In this document: positions 1 through 8,079 of the stretch, one piece after another
How the letters are laid out: the number at the start of each line of letters is the position of its first letter
Numbering within the stretch: the stretch's first letter is position 1
DNA from: Caballeronia sp. INDeC2
Lineage (GTDB): Bacteria > Pseudomonadota > Gammaproteobacteria > Burkholderiales > Burkholderiaceae
NCBI RefSeq assembly: GCF_023631325.1
Contig: NZ_JALQDG010000011.1
Span: 1-64,000, forward strand
Reading direction: 5' to 3'
DNA length: 64,000 bases
Program-made: the position numbers and the translations under genes
The notes under the pieces: model-generated
The model's database searches: none
The model's input: the letters and a program-made list of their open reading frames with translations, nothing else
Told to the model about the DNA's origin: nothing

Positions 1-135
1 CATTACCAGCTCCGAAGAACCGGCCGCACCCAGCAATCAAGCGCCCACACTTATCGGCTGTTAGTTTTTAAAGAGCACATCGCAGGACAGTCACTACCTC
101 ACCACCGTCTTGCGTCGCTGCATCAGCAGCAGAGA
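1..135 (-). other. 16S rRNA operon leader (5' part of rrn transcript)
   Basis: Read on the minus strand, this stretch runs from just downstream of a consensus promoter to the left edge. It carries a boxA antitermination element and the AACAGCCGATAAGTGTGGGC-type sequence I associate with Burkholderia rRNA leaders. The 16S gene itself should start just outside the window. The promoter identification is direct; the rRNA identity rests on recalled leader sequence and on boxA. Confidence 0.65.
67..77 (-). promoter_or_regulatory. boxA antitermination site of rrn leader
   Basis: The minus strand reads TGCTCTTTAAA, matching the bacterial rRNA boxA consensus that binds NusB/NusE. It lies about 65 bases downstream of the -10 hexamer at 142-147, the usual arrangement in an rrn leader. 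Confidence 0.75.
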
Positions 136-141
136 AACGAG

Positions 142-170
142 ATTATGAACAACCCACCGGTTCGTGTCAA
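142..170 (-). promoter_or_regulatory. Sigma-70 promoter of the rRNA operon
   Basis: On the minus strand a perfect -35 TTGACA (165-170) is followed after 17 bases by CATAAT (142-147). Hexamers this close to consensus, with an optimal spacer and a boxA downstream, are typical of rRNA P1 promoters. A short peptide readable on the plus strand across this site (145-342) is not supported as a gene. Between 171 and 464 I see only a possible -10 (TACAAT, 424-429) for the next plus-strand gene. Confidence 0.8.
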
Positions 171-464
171 CAAGAATTTCAAGCTTTCGTTTCTTGCCAA
201 CCGCGCTCAGAACCTTCTACTGCCTGCCCCGAGCACACCACCGATACCGCCCACTCCCGCTTCCTTCGCGTTCATCGAATCGCGAAGGAACGGAATTCTA
301 GTGAGTGAATCCCGGCTCCGCAAGGAAGATGCGAAAAAATAATTTTGACCGCTGCGGGTGCCCGTCGCCGCGCGTGGATCGACGTACTGCTACGCCGCAC
401 GATAAAAGCATCGCCCGAGCGACTACAATCAAAGGTTCACCGCACCTAATCCACTTGTATCTAT

Positions 465-1679
465 ATGCGCTCGCGAATCGCAAAACGTATTCCCCCGGAT
501 GCCGACAAGCTCGTCAGCCTCTCCCTCGCGCTCTTCGCGTCCGGTAGCCGTGTCGAGGATCGATTCTGGGAAGCTCGCCTCGACACCCTCATCGCCAAAC
601 TCGTGCGTAACGGCAATCAGACGACGCTCGATGCCGCGCTCGACCATCTGCAGCAAAATCATCCCGATGCCTATGGCGCACTCGCCGATATGGCCGAGAC
701 GCACAGCGAGTCATTCAAGGTCGACATCGACGGCGCGCCCCACGAAGCATTACTGATTTCCGCGCCGGTGCTCGCGTGGACGCGCTACGCGATCCCGTCA
801 GGGGCGCTGAAAGGCGAAGCCGTCGATGCCCTGCGCACGCAGATGCAGGCGCACGTCCTCGCCGCGGACGCGCGCGTCGCCGTCGCGCCCTATCTCTATA
901 GCATCGACCAGTTACCGCGCCACCACGTCGATACCGCACGCGTCGCGCAACAGTTGTTGCAAACGGTCTTGAACGGAAGCGCCGCGCGCCTAAATTTGTC
1001 GGACCTGCCCGAAACCTCGCCGATTCTCGCGGACCCGCGATTCCTGCTGGCCCTCGTCGTCGTACCGGCTGGCGCGGCCTTCTTCCGCTGGCAGGAAGAC
1101 GAAAACGGCAGCCGCGTCGAGCGTGGCCAGTGCCTCGAACAGTGGGCAGCTCAAGGTGGACCGAGCTTCGCCGCCATCTTGCCCGGCTGCGAATTCGAGT
1201 GCCTGCTTCCCGACGCCTACTACTCGGCCTGCCGCGATGCCGACGAGCAGGTTCGTCCACACACTGTACGCACCGCCGTCCGATACCTGTTCGACACGCT
1301 TGGCACCGCGCCTCAGGATTTACGCGCGGTCATCGCGGGCTTCGGCGAACGGCGCATCGACGAATACCGAATCGGCTTCACGCGGCGGGGCAGCAATGAT
1401 GTGATCTACGGCGTCGTGTGGCCGCTCTACGGACGCGAAAACGGAGAGTTGGGGATGGACGAGGACGCGGCCGATCTCGAAGGCGCCGACGGACCGGTCG
1501 AGGAAATCGTCGAGTTGCTGAAGAAAACAGGCGTCTCCGACGTACGGCGTCATGCGGGGCGCTTCGAGCCGGAATTTTGCGACGACTGCGGTGTGCCGCT
1601 CTACGCCGATCCGCTCGGTGAAATCGTTCATGCCGAGATGCCCGAGGACGCTGAGCCGGCGCAGCCTCATTTCCACTGA
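465..1679 (+). CDS. DUF2863 family protein
   Basis: A 404-residue soluble protein that I recognise as the DUF2863 family, found mainly in Burkholderiales; its function is not established. No signal peptide or membrane segment is visible. The one notable motif is CDDC near residues 372-375, close to an acidic, histidine-ending C terminus; it could bind metal, but that is inference. The ATG at 465 has no clear Shine-Dalgarno sequence. A possible -10 (TACAAT, 424-429) lacks a good -35. A Rho-independent terminator follows at 1715-1737, so the gene is probably monocistronic. Confidence 0.8.
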   Translation: MRSRIAKRIPPDADKLVSLSLALFASGSRVEDRFWEARLDTLIAKLVRNGNQTTLDAALDHLQQNHPDAYGALADMAETHSESFKVDIDGAPHEALLISAPVLAWTRYAIPSGALKGEAVDALRTQMQAHVLAADARVAVAPYLYSIDQLPRHHVDTARVAQQLLQTVLNGSAARLNLSDLPETSPILADPRFLLALVVVPAGAAFFRWQEDENGSRVERGQCLEQWAAQGGPSFAAILPGCEFECLLPDAYYSACRDADEQVRPHTVRTAVRYLFDTLGTAPQDLRAVIAGFGERRIDEYRIGFTRRGSNDVIYGVVWPLYGRENGELGMDEDAADLEGADGPVEEIVELLKKTGVSDVRRHAGRFEPEFCDDCGVPLYADPLGEIVHAEMPEDAEPAQPHFH

Positions 1680-1714
1680 AACCGGCGAAAGAGCCGTTAT
1701 CGACCAATGACGAA

Positions 1715-1737
1715 CCCCGCCCTCGCGCGGGTTTTTG
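1715..1737 (+). terminator. Rho-independent terminator
   Basis: CCCGC (1716-1720) and GCGGG (1727-1731) form a stem with a six-base loop, followed by a T run at 1732-1736. It lies 36 bases after the DUF2863 stop. Confidence 0.75.
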
Positions 1738-1872
1738 TGTATTTATGCCTATGCCGTTCGGATAGGGGGCCAAATCAGCTTAAATTTGTCAATATAGCTA
1801 CTGACGCCGAAATGTAAGCCGGCGTCGAGTCCCGTAGCCGAGGGCAGCGGGTGTATTGACACGAGGTAAAGC

Positions 1873-2682
1873 ATGATAATCAACATTATTGGTTCCGACG
1901 CCGAGCGCCGGGCGGGCCTTAAAACATTGCTGCGCCGTGTTGCGCGTCAGGCGCAATTCACCGAGGCGAAGGATTGGAGACAAGCCCGTTCCGCCTTGAA
2001 ACGCTCCGAACCCGACATGATCGTGATCGACTGGTTACCGGAGATGCGTACCAGCGACCTTCAGATCTTGCTCGACGAAGCGCCCCGCGTGCCGGCGGCG
2101 ATCATGGTCGACCGCTGCGGCGCCGCGCTGGTCTACGCGCTGATGAGCGTCGGTGCGATGGGTGTGATCCCGCGCGCGCTCGACCCGCTCCTGATCCTTC
2201 GCGCGCTGGAGATGGTGCTCGTCGGCGGCCACTACATTCCGCCTGATGTGGTCGACCCGGAACTGACGCTCGAACTCGCCGCTCGCCGCGCTCGGGACAT
2301 CGCCAAACTGCCGCACAAGATCCGCCACCATCCGGCTCTGTCGCCGCGGCAGCAGCAGATCATGCGTTGCGTGCACATGGGCAGCACTAACAAGATGATC
2401 GCGAAGACGCTCGGCATCAGCGAAGGCACGGTGAAAATCCACCTTGCAAGTATCTTCCAGCAACTGGGCGCAACGAATCGCGCCGCCGCGGTCGCCATCT
2501 ACAACGGCGTCCAAAACTCGCATTTGGAAATCCTGCGCAGCGGAAGCGAGAGAACCGTGCGTGCCGTCGCGGGGCAGCCGGGCGTCATTCCGCTGCGCCG
2601 ACCGAGGACGCGTTATCCGTCGCTTCTCGACAGCGACGCGGCCGCGCTCCCAATGGCGGCCGAGCCTGAATCGACGTTCTAG
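1873..2682 (+). CDS. LuxR-family response regulator
   Basis: A 269-residue regulator. Residues about 1-120 have a receiver-like fold with a possible phosphoacceptor D53 in the IVIDW strand. Residues about 155-215 form a LuxR/NarL helix-turn-helix (LSPRQQQIM ... GISEGTVKIHL). The receiver is atypical: only D9 is seen where an acidic pair is usual, and the lysine expected after beta-5 is replaced by arginine (GVIPRAL). About 50 residues follow the HTH without known motifs. GAGGT ten bases before the ATG supports the start. No sensor kinase gene is adjacent, so it is an orphan regulator with unknown targets. Confidence 0.85.
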   Translation: MIINIIGSDAERRAGLKTLLRRVARQAQFTEAKDWRQARSALKRSEPDMIVIDWLPEMRTSDLQILLDEAPRVPAAIMVDRCGAALVYALMSVGAMGVIPRALDPLLILRALEMVLVGGHYIPPDVVDPELTLELAARRARDIAKLPHKIRHHPALSPRQQQIMRCVHMGSTNKMIAKTLGISEGTVKIHLASIFQQLGATNRAAAVAIYNGVQNSHLEILRSGSERTVRAVAGQPGVIPLRRPRTRYPSLLDSDAAALPMAAEPESTF

Positions 2683-2749
2683 CAACAATCGGGGCAAACG
2701 GGTTCGTCCTTTGCGCACACGTTTTACGCGCAACGAGTAATATGCAGGC

Positions 2750-3424
2750 ATGGGGTTCTTCTACACACCGCTCCCGCTTTGGCTTACCGTCGGCGGCTGG
2801 ATCGTCGCCGTCGGAGTGCTCGCGCTCGCGCTGCTGCAGCGCCCGTTCGCTCGTCTGCAGGACGCCACGCTGCAGAACGTGTGGCTCGGCATCATCGTCG
2901 CGGTTTCGGTGTTGTGGGCATGCAACGCATGGTTCGATGACGGACCCGTCATCCATCTGTTGGGCGCGACGCTGATGGTCACGTTGTTCGACTGGAGGCT
3001 CGCGCTCATCGGAACGGCTGCGACCACAGGTCTCGCCGCGGTCGTTCTCGATGCCTCCTGGCTCTCGGTGGCGACCACCTATCTTCTCTTCGGCGCACTG
3101 CCCGTCGCGGTCTCCACTCTGCTTCAGCGTCTGAGCAACGCCTGGTTGCCGCGCAATCTGTTCACGTTCATTGCCGGACACGGATTCATCACGTCAGCTG
3201 CGGCAGTGGCGGCGGCATGCGGCGCGACCGTACTGGTCGAGATGGCGCTCGCCAGCGGTCCGTTCATCGTGCCTGCCGCGTTCACGCGAGGCTCGCTGCT
3301 GCTAGGCGCGGGCGAAGCGCTCTTCACCGGCTTGCTCACGATTCTGATCGCCGTCTACAAGCCTGCGTGGATCACCACGTATGACGTGCGCCGCTATCGC
3401 CTCGATCGCGGTCCGCGGGTTTAA
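2750..3424 (+). CDS. CbiM-like energy-coupling-factor ABC transporter permease
   Basis: A 224-residue polytopic membrane protein with about six hydrophobic segments. It resembles Burkholderia proteins annotated as energy-coupling factor ABC transporter permease (CbiM-like S component). Classical CbiM/NikM proteins begin Met-His and use that N terminus to bind Co or Ni; this one begins MGFFYTPLP and has no histidine there, so substrate cannot be assigned. No EcfA ATPase or EcfT gene is nearby. An out-of-frame ATG eight bases upstream (2742) opens only a shadow frame. The tail after the last membrane helix is short and basic (YDVRRYRLDRGPRV). Confidence 0.7.
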   Translation: MGFFYTPLPLWLTVGGWIVAVGVLALALLQRPFARLQDATLQNVWLGIIVAVSVLWACNAWFDDGPVIHLLGATLMVTLFDWRLALIGTAATTGLAAVVLDASWLSVATTYLLFGALPVAVSTLLQRLSNAWLPRNLFTFIAGHGFITSAAAVAAACGATVLVEMALASGPFIVPAAFTRGSLLLGAGEALFTGLLTILIAVYKPAWITTYDVRRYRLDRGPRV

Positions 3425-3572
3425 GTCTCGCGAATTACACCCGCCTCGTGCCATCCAGTTCGCCGGATATCGGATTCCGGGCGATGGGCGCGCGCACAAA
3501 GTACGATAAGATTGAACTCCTTCCCCACACGGCGCATCTTACTTTGCCCGTGTCTTCTTAGCGCCAGACTTG

Positions 3573-4160
3573 ATGGAAAGTAACTACGCACCGCGCCGGC
3601 TCCTGCGGCTCGTCGGCCGGTTGGCGGTATGCGCATCACTAGCATGCGCGGTGTCCGCTTTTGCCGATTCGCTCGACGAGCGCAATGAACTGATTCACCA
3701 CTTCGTCACCGACTTCAAGGCCAACCCGCTCGTCGCGGATTGCGCCGCGCACGGCAACTTCATCGCCAGCACGTCTTCGGCTTTCGATCACGTCGAATTC
3801 CCGCCCAACTCGTTCGATGCCTCGCATTCCGCGATCGAACCGTGGAACGATTCCTTCGACGAGAGGAAGCAGCGCATCAAAGTGGACAATGTCGTGACCG
3901 TCGAGGGTCAAGGCATGCCGAAGAACGGCGAGCGCGATCCCACTCCGCTCAAGTTCCGCTGCGGCTACGTCGGCAGTCAGATGCTCGCCTTCGGCTGGAA
4001 CGATCCTGTGCCGGCATTGCGCCCGCGCGCCGAACCGCGCTCGACCCACAGCACGAAGGGCAAGCACGGCGCGAAAGCGAAGGCAACGACGGGCAAGACG
4101 AAGAGCACGTCGAAGTCTTCTGCAAAGTCGGCGACCAAGAAAACTACCAGGAAGCACTAG
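3573..4160 (+). CDS. Secreted BspC-type protein with Lys-rich C-terminal tail
   Basis: A 195-residue exported protein. Residues 1 to about 31 are a Sec signal peptide (basic start, hydrophobic core, likely cut after SAFA). The mature part holds two cysteines, in VADCAAHG and KFRCGYVG, that could form a disulfide. The last 45 or so residues are low-complexity Lys/Thr/Ser/Ala, resembling histone-H1-like tails. I match the core to proteins named BspC domain-containing in Burkholderia; no enzymatic function is known to me. ATG 3573 is preferred over the overlapping TTG at 3570. The terminator at 4193-4232 follows. Confidence 0.6.
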   Translation: MESNYAPRRLLRLVGRLAVCASLACAVSAFADSLDERNELIHHFVTDFKANPLVADCAAHGNFIASTSSAFDHVEFPPNSFDASHSAIEPWNDSFDERKQRIKVDNVVTVEGQGMPKNGERDPTPLKFRCGYVGSQMLAFGWNDPVPALRPRAEPRSTHSTKGKHGAKAKATTGKTKSTSKSSAKSATKKTTRKH

Positions 4161-4192
4161 CCGCTATCGTCACTGCAACGAAGACACCATCG

Positions 4193-4232
4193 AAAAAGGG
4201 CGTGGCCGCTTGACGCGCCCACGCCCTTTTTT
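4193..4232. terminator. Bidirectional Rho-independent terminator
   Basis: AAAAAGGGCGTGG (4193-4205) pairs with CCACGCCCTTTTTT (4219-4232). The A run on one side and T run on the other let it serve both the plus-strand BspC-type gene and the converging minus-strand carboxypeptidase gene. Confidence 0.85.
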
Positions 4233-4255
4233 CATTAGAGGCAAGTCGCCGGCCG

Positions 4256-5416
4256 TCAGCCGCCAAACGACTGCAGATGCCACAGAATGGCCTGCAGCAT
4301 CGACGCACCCAGCGCAGCGCTCCGCGCTCCGTTCCAGCCGACGCTCTCATCCGGCAGATTCGCGTTGTCCTTAAACGGCATCTCCAGCGTAAGCGACAGA
4401 CACTTGTATTCGTTGCCGATGTACTTCGACGCGAGCTTCAACGCATCCGTCTGATACTTGCTCGACTCGTAGCCGTACACGTCCTGGAAGTCCGGGCTCG
4501 CCTGCTTGAAGAAGTCGACGAACGCCTTCTGCTCCTTCGCCTGCTGCGCGGTGAAGCCCGGCAGCATCTCCGAGCCCGCGACGAACACATAGGGAATGGC
4601 TTCGTCGCCGTGGATATCGAAGAAAAGGTCGCAGCCGGTCTCCGCAATGGCCTCGCGCACGACGAGCACTTCCGGGCTGCGCTCCGCGCTCGGCTCCATC
4701 CACTCGCGATTCAGGTTCGCGCCCGCGGCGTTGGTGCGCAGGTTGCCGAGCACGCTGCCATCGGGATTCATGTTCGGCACGATATGAAAGATGGCCCGTT
4801 CGAAGAGCGCGCGCGCAACCGGATCGCCCGCCCAGTCGCCGAAGCCCGCGAGTCGCTTCACGAGCCCTTCGACGAACCATTCCGCCATCGTCTCGCCCGG
4901 ATGCTGACGCGCGATGATCCAGACTTTCTTCTTCGGCTCGGCGTCGCCGAAGTCCGGGATGCCCAGCGAGAGCACCGACATCGGGCGGCCCTGCACCGTT
5001 CTGCCGAGTTCGGTCAGCGTCGCGAGCGGCATCTGCTGAACCGCGCCGAGAAATTCCGAGTGGCGCTCCTCGCTGTACGGCTCGAAGTACGCGTAATAGA
5101 TACGGTCGAAGTCCGGCGTGTGATCGATCTTCATCACCTGACCGTCGTACTCCGTCGACACGCGGAACCAGTTCACGCGGTCGTAGCTCGCGACCGCTTC
5201 ATAGTCGCGCCAGCCTTCCGGGAACGCGCACTGCGCCGCGTTCTCGAAGGTCATCACGAGACGCTCGCCCCGCGCGCCGGACACGCGAAAGTAGAACCAT
5301 TGCGCGAACTCGGCATGCGAGTCGGGACGGATGCGCAGCCGAATGTCCTCGGGATCGTCGGCGTTGATCACTTCGATCGCGCCCGCGTCGAAGTTGCTTG
5401 AAATGGAGAGTGTCAT
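4256..5416 (-). CDS. M14 family (cytosolic-type) zinc carboxypeptidase
   Basis: A 386-residue carboxypeptidase of the M14 family, cytosolic/AGBL-like subgroup. An N-terminal beta-sandwich domain (about 1-125) precedes the catalytic domain. Zinc ligands are H172 and E175 (RQHPGETMAEW) and H269 (FFDIHGDE). R227 and the NLNREW motif (235-240) fit substrate carboxylate binding, and E345 in LTLEMPF is the catalytic glutamate. There is no signal peptide, so it is cytoplasmic. The ATG at 5416 is chosen because the longer reading frame upstream runs across yaaA out of frame. It lies 32 bases downstream of yaaA and is probably co-transcribed. The natural substrate is unknown; family members remove C-terminal residues, including glutamates. 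Confidence 0.88.
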   Translation of the reverse strand: MTLSISSNFDAGAIEVINADDPEDIRLRIRPDSHAEFAQWFYFRVSGARGERLVMTFENAAQCAFPEGWRDYEAVASYDRVNWFRVSTEYDGQVMKIDHTPDFDRIYYAYFEPYSEERHSEFLGAVQQMPLATLTELGRTVQGRPMSVLSLGIPDFGDAEPKKKVWIIARQHPGETMAEWFVEGLVKRLAGFGDWAGDPVARALFERAIFHIVPNMNPDGSVLGNLRTNAAGANLNREWMEPSAERSPEVLVVREAIAETGCDLFFDIHGDEAIPYVFVAGSEMLPGFTAQQAKEQKAFVDFFKQASPDFQDVYGYESSKYQTDALKLASKYIGNEYKCLSLTLEMPFKDNANLPDESVGWNGARSAALGASMLQAILWHLQSFGG

Positions 5417-5448
5417 CTGCGTTTCCTTGCGTGCTTGCCGCGCGGGTC

Positions 5449-6228
5449 TCATTCCCCGATGCGGCGACGAAATACGTATGTCGTGTCGTTCGACGCCTTC
5501 GAGTCGAACGTGTAGCCTTCGCTGTCGAAGCGCTTGAGCGCTTCCGGCTCGTCGATGCGGTTCTCGACCGCATAGCGCGCCATCAGACCGCGCGCGCGCT
5601 TCGCGTGAAAGCTGATGATCTTGTAACGGCCGCCCTTCCAGTCCTCGAAAACCGGCGAGATGACCGGCGCCGCGAGCAGCTTCGGTTTGACCGACTTGAA
5701 ATATTCTTCCGACGCGCAATTCACCAGTACGCGCGCGCCGCGCTGTTTCTTCAACTGTTCGTTGAGCGCCGCCGTGATGCGCTCGCCCCAGAACGCGTAG
5801 AGATCCTTGCCGCGCGCGTTCGGGAATTTCGTGCCCATTTCCAGTCGATACGGCTGCAGCAGATCGAGCGGCCGCAGCAAACCGTACAGTCCCGACAGCA
5901 CGCGCACATGTTTCTGCGCGAAGTCGAGATCGCCCGAAGAGAGCGTCTTCGCGGCGAAGCCTTCGTACACGTCGCCGTTGAACGCGAGCACCGCCTGCTT
6001 GGAATTGCGCGCATCGAAAGTCGTCGACCACTCGGCGTAACGCTGAAAATTCAGCGCCGCGAGCTGGTCCGAAATGCCCATCATGCCGCCGATCTGCTGC
6101 GGCGAGAGTTCGCGCAGTCCGTCGATCAGCTCGGCGGCGTCATCGACGAACTGGGGCAGCGTGTGCTTCCTGATATGAGCAGGCGTCTCGTAGTCGAGCG
6201 ATTTGGCGGGAGAGAGAACGATTATCAT
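5449..6228 (-). CDS. yaaA: Peroxide stress protein YaaA
   Basis: A 259-residue protein of the YaaA/UPF0246 family (259 residues is typical). It begins [16 protein letters not shown], the family signature. In E. coli YaaA lowers intracellular free iron during H2O2 stress and binds DNA; transferring that role here is by homology. It is first in a two-gene minus-strand operon with the M14 carboxypeptidase and divergent from the PIN gene at 6285. No OxyR-like operator was recognised in the short intergenic space. Confidence 0.93.
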   Translation of the reverse strand: MIIVLSPAKSLDYETPAHIRKHTLPQFVDDAAELIDGLRELSPQQIGGMMGISDQLAALNFQRYAEWSTTFDARNSKQAVLAFNGDVYEGFAAKTLSSGDLDFAQKHVRVLSGLYGLLRPLDLLQPYRLEMGTKFPNARGKDLYAFWGERITAALNEQLKKQRGARVLVNCASEEYFKSVKPKLLAAPVISPVFEDWKGGRYKIISFHAKRARGLMARYAVENRIDEPEALKRFDSEGYTFDSKASNDTTYVFRRRIGE

Positions 6229-6284
6229 GGAGGCTCGCCGGCACCCCGCCGGCGATCATTGGCATAAACCCCAGATTGTATCGA

Positions 6285-6776
6285 ATGGACCATTCCGCCG
6301 CGCCGTTGCCGTTGCCATTGTCGCCGCCGATGCGCGTGGTGCTCGATTCGAATGTGTGGATCGACATCCTCGTATTCGACGACGCCGCCACGCGCCCGAT
6401 TCACGCGGCCCTCGAAGCCCGCACGCTCGAAGCGCTGATCGACGAACGCTGCCTGCGCGAGCTCACACGCGTGCTCGACTATCCGCAATTCGTGCGCATG
6501 GAGGTCGACAAGACCGCCGCGCTCGCGACCGTCGCGCGACTGTCGACGTTCGTCGCCGCGACCTTCGAAGAAAGCGAACGCCCGCTGCCCAAATGCCGCG
6601 ACCGCGACGATCAGAAGTTTCTCGAACTCGCGCATGCGTCGGGCGCGCAATGGCTCGTCTCGAAGGATCGCGCGGTACTGAAGCTCGCGCGCCGCATCGC
6701 GCGCGACTTCGCCTTTCGCATTGCCGAACCGAAACCCTTCGTGCTCGAATTCGAAGCGCAGGCGGCCATCGGCTGA
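6285..6776 (+). CDS. PIN-domain protein, putative toxin component (COG1569-type)
   Basis: A 163-residue PIN-fold nuclease. Acidic residues are seen at D21 (VVLDSNVWID), E59 and the D106/D108/D109 cluster (CRDRDDQKF), with D128 (VSKDRA) near the end; these fit the Mg2+ site of PIN RNases. The first 15 residues are a Pro/Leu-rich extension, so translation could instead start at M16 (6330). A TTG at 6276 is also in frame. Family members are often called toxin-antitoxin toxins, but no small antitoxin gene lies on either side, so toxicity is uncertain. Confidence 0.75.
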   Translation: MDHSAAPLPLPLSPPMRVVLDSNVWIDILVFDDAATRPIHAALEARTLEALIDERCLRELTRVLDYPQFVRMEVDKTAALATVARLSTFVAATFEESERPLPKCRDRDDQKFLELAHASGAQWLVSKDRAVLKLARRIARDFAFRIAEPKPFVLEFEAQAAIG

Positions 6777-6822
6777 TGCTGTCTTAAAATAGTCGCGAGC
6801 CCTATTCCACGTCCATACGATC

Positions 6823-8004
6823 ATGAACGCCACGCACGAATTGCCGCCGACACCACCCGAGCTTTCTTTCCCGTCGCGTCTGCCCAATGTGGGCACGACC
6901 ATCTTCACCCTGATGAGCGCGCTCGCGACGCAAAAAGGCGCGGTGAATCTCGGTCAGGGTTTCCCCGATTTCGACTGCGATGCGCGCGTCGTCGATGCGG
7001 TCGCCGGCGCGATGCGCGACGGCCACAATCAATATCCGCCGATGGCGGGCGCCGCGCCCTTGCGCCAGGCGATCGCGCGCAAGATCGACGCGCTCTACGG
7101 CCGCGCCTATGACCCTGACACGGAAATCACCGTGACCGCCGGCGCGACGCAGGCACTGCTTACGGCCATCCTGTGCTGCGTGCATCCGGGCGATGAAGTC
7201 GTCGTCATCGAGCCGATGTACGACAGCTACGTGCCGTCCATCGAGCTCGCGGGCGGCAAGCCGGTGTTCGTGTCGCTCGAGGCGCCCGACTACGCGCTGC
7301 CCTTCGACAAGATCGCCGCCGCGATCACGCCGAAGACGCGGCTCCTGATGATCAACACGCCGCACAACCCCACCGGTCGCGTATGGCGCGCGGAGGACAT
7401 GAAAAAGCTAGAGGAGATCGTGCGCGACACCAACGTGCTGATCGTCTCCGACGAAGTCTACGAGCACATGGTCTACGACGGCGCGCCGCACGAAAGCGTC
7501 TCGCGCTATCCGGAGCTCGCGAAACGCAGCTTCGTCGTCTCGAGCTTCGGCAAGACCTTTCACGTGACCGGCTGGAAAGTGGGCTACGTGGCGGCGCCCG
7601 CCGCGCTCACCGCCGAATTCCGCAAGGTTCACCAGTTCAACGTGTTCACCGTGAACACGCCGATGCAGGTCGGTCTCGCGCACTATCTCGAAGATCCGAA
7701 GCCGTATCTCGACCTGCCCGCCTTCTATCAGAAAAAGCGCGACTTCTTCCGCGCGGGACTTGCGAACACGCGCTTCTCGCTTCTGCCTTGCGACGGCACG
7801 TATTTCCAGTGCGTCGATTACTCGAAGATCAGCACCATGCCCGAAGCCGAGTTTGCGCAATGGCTCACGAGCGAAATCGGCGTCGCCGCGATTCCCGTAT
7901 CGGCGTTCTATCACGAGAGCCATGAATCGGGCGTCGTGCGCTTTTGCTTCGCGAAGAAAGAAGAAACGCTCGCCCTCGCGCTCGAACGTCTCGCCAAGCT
8001 CTGA
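6823..8004 (+). CDS. PLP-dependent methionine/aromatic aminotransferase (YbdL-like)
   Basis: A 393-residue fold-type I aminotransferase of class I/II. K244 in SSFGKTFHVTG is the Schiff-base lysine. HNPTG (181-185), D210 and Y213 (SDEVYEHM) contact the cofactor, and an arginine in GVVRFCFA binds the substrate carboxylate. NLGQGFPDFDCD near the N terminus is typical of the methionine aminotransferase/kynurenine aminotransferase-like group, which transaminates methionine and aromatic amino acids. It is cytoplasmic. A 75-base gap separates it from the 3-hydroxyacyl-CoA dehydrogenase, so co-transcription is possible but unproven. Confidence 0.85.
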   Translation: MNATHELPPTPPELSFPSRLPNVGTTIFTLMSALATQKGAVNLGQGFPDFDCDARVVDAVAGAMRDGHNQYPPMAGAAPLRQAIARKIDALYGRAYDPDTEITVTAGATQALLTAILCCVHPGDEVVVIEPMYDSYVPSIELAGGKPVFVSLEAPDYALPFDKIAAAITPKTRLLMINTPHNPTGRVWRAEDMKKLEEIVRDTNVLIVSDEVYEHMVYDGAPHESVSRYPELAKRSFVVSSFGKTFHVTGWKVGYVAAPAALTAEFRKVHQFNVFTVNTPMQVGLAHYLEDPKPYLDLPAFYQKKRDFFRAGLANTRFSLLPCDGTYFQCVDYSKISTMPEAEFAQWLTSEIGVAAIPVSAFYHESHESGVVRFCFAKKEETLALALERLAKL

Positions 8005-8079
8005 GCGACAGCGCGCCTGCCGAGCCGCATCGAACCCGACGCCACGCGCGTTCCCATTCCCGAGGAGCAGGACCGCATC

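Noticed and set aside
145..342. A 65-codon plus-strand ORF near the left edge
   Set aside because: It lies across the minus-strand rRNA promoter and has no similarity or ribosome-binding site.
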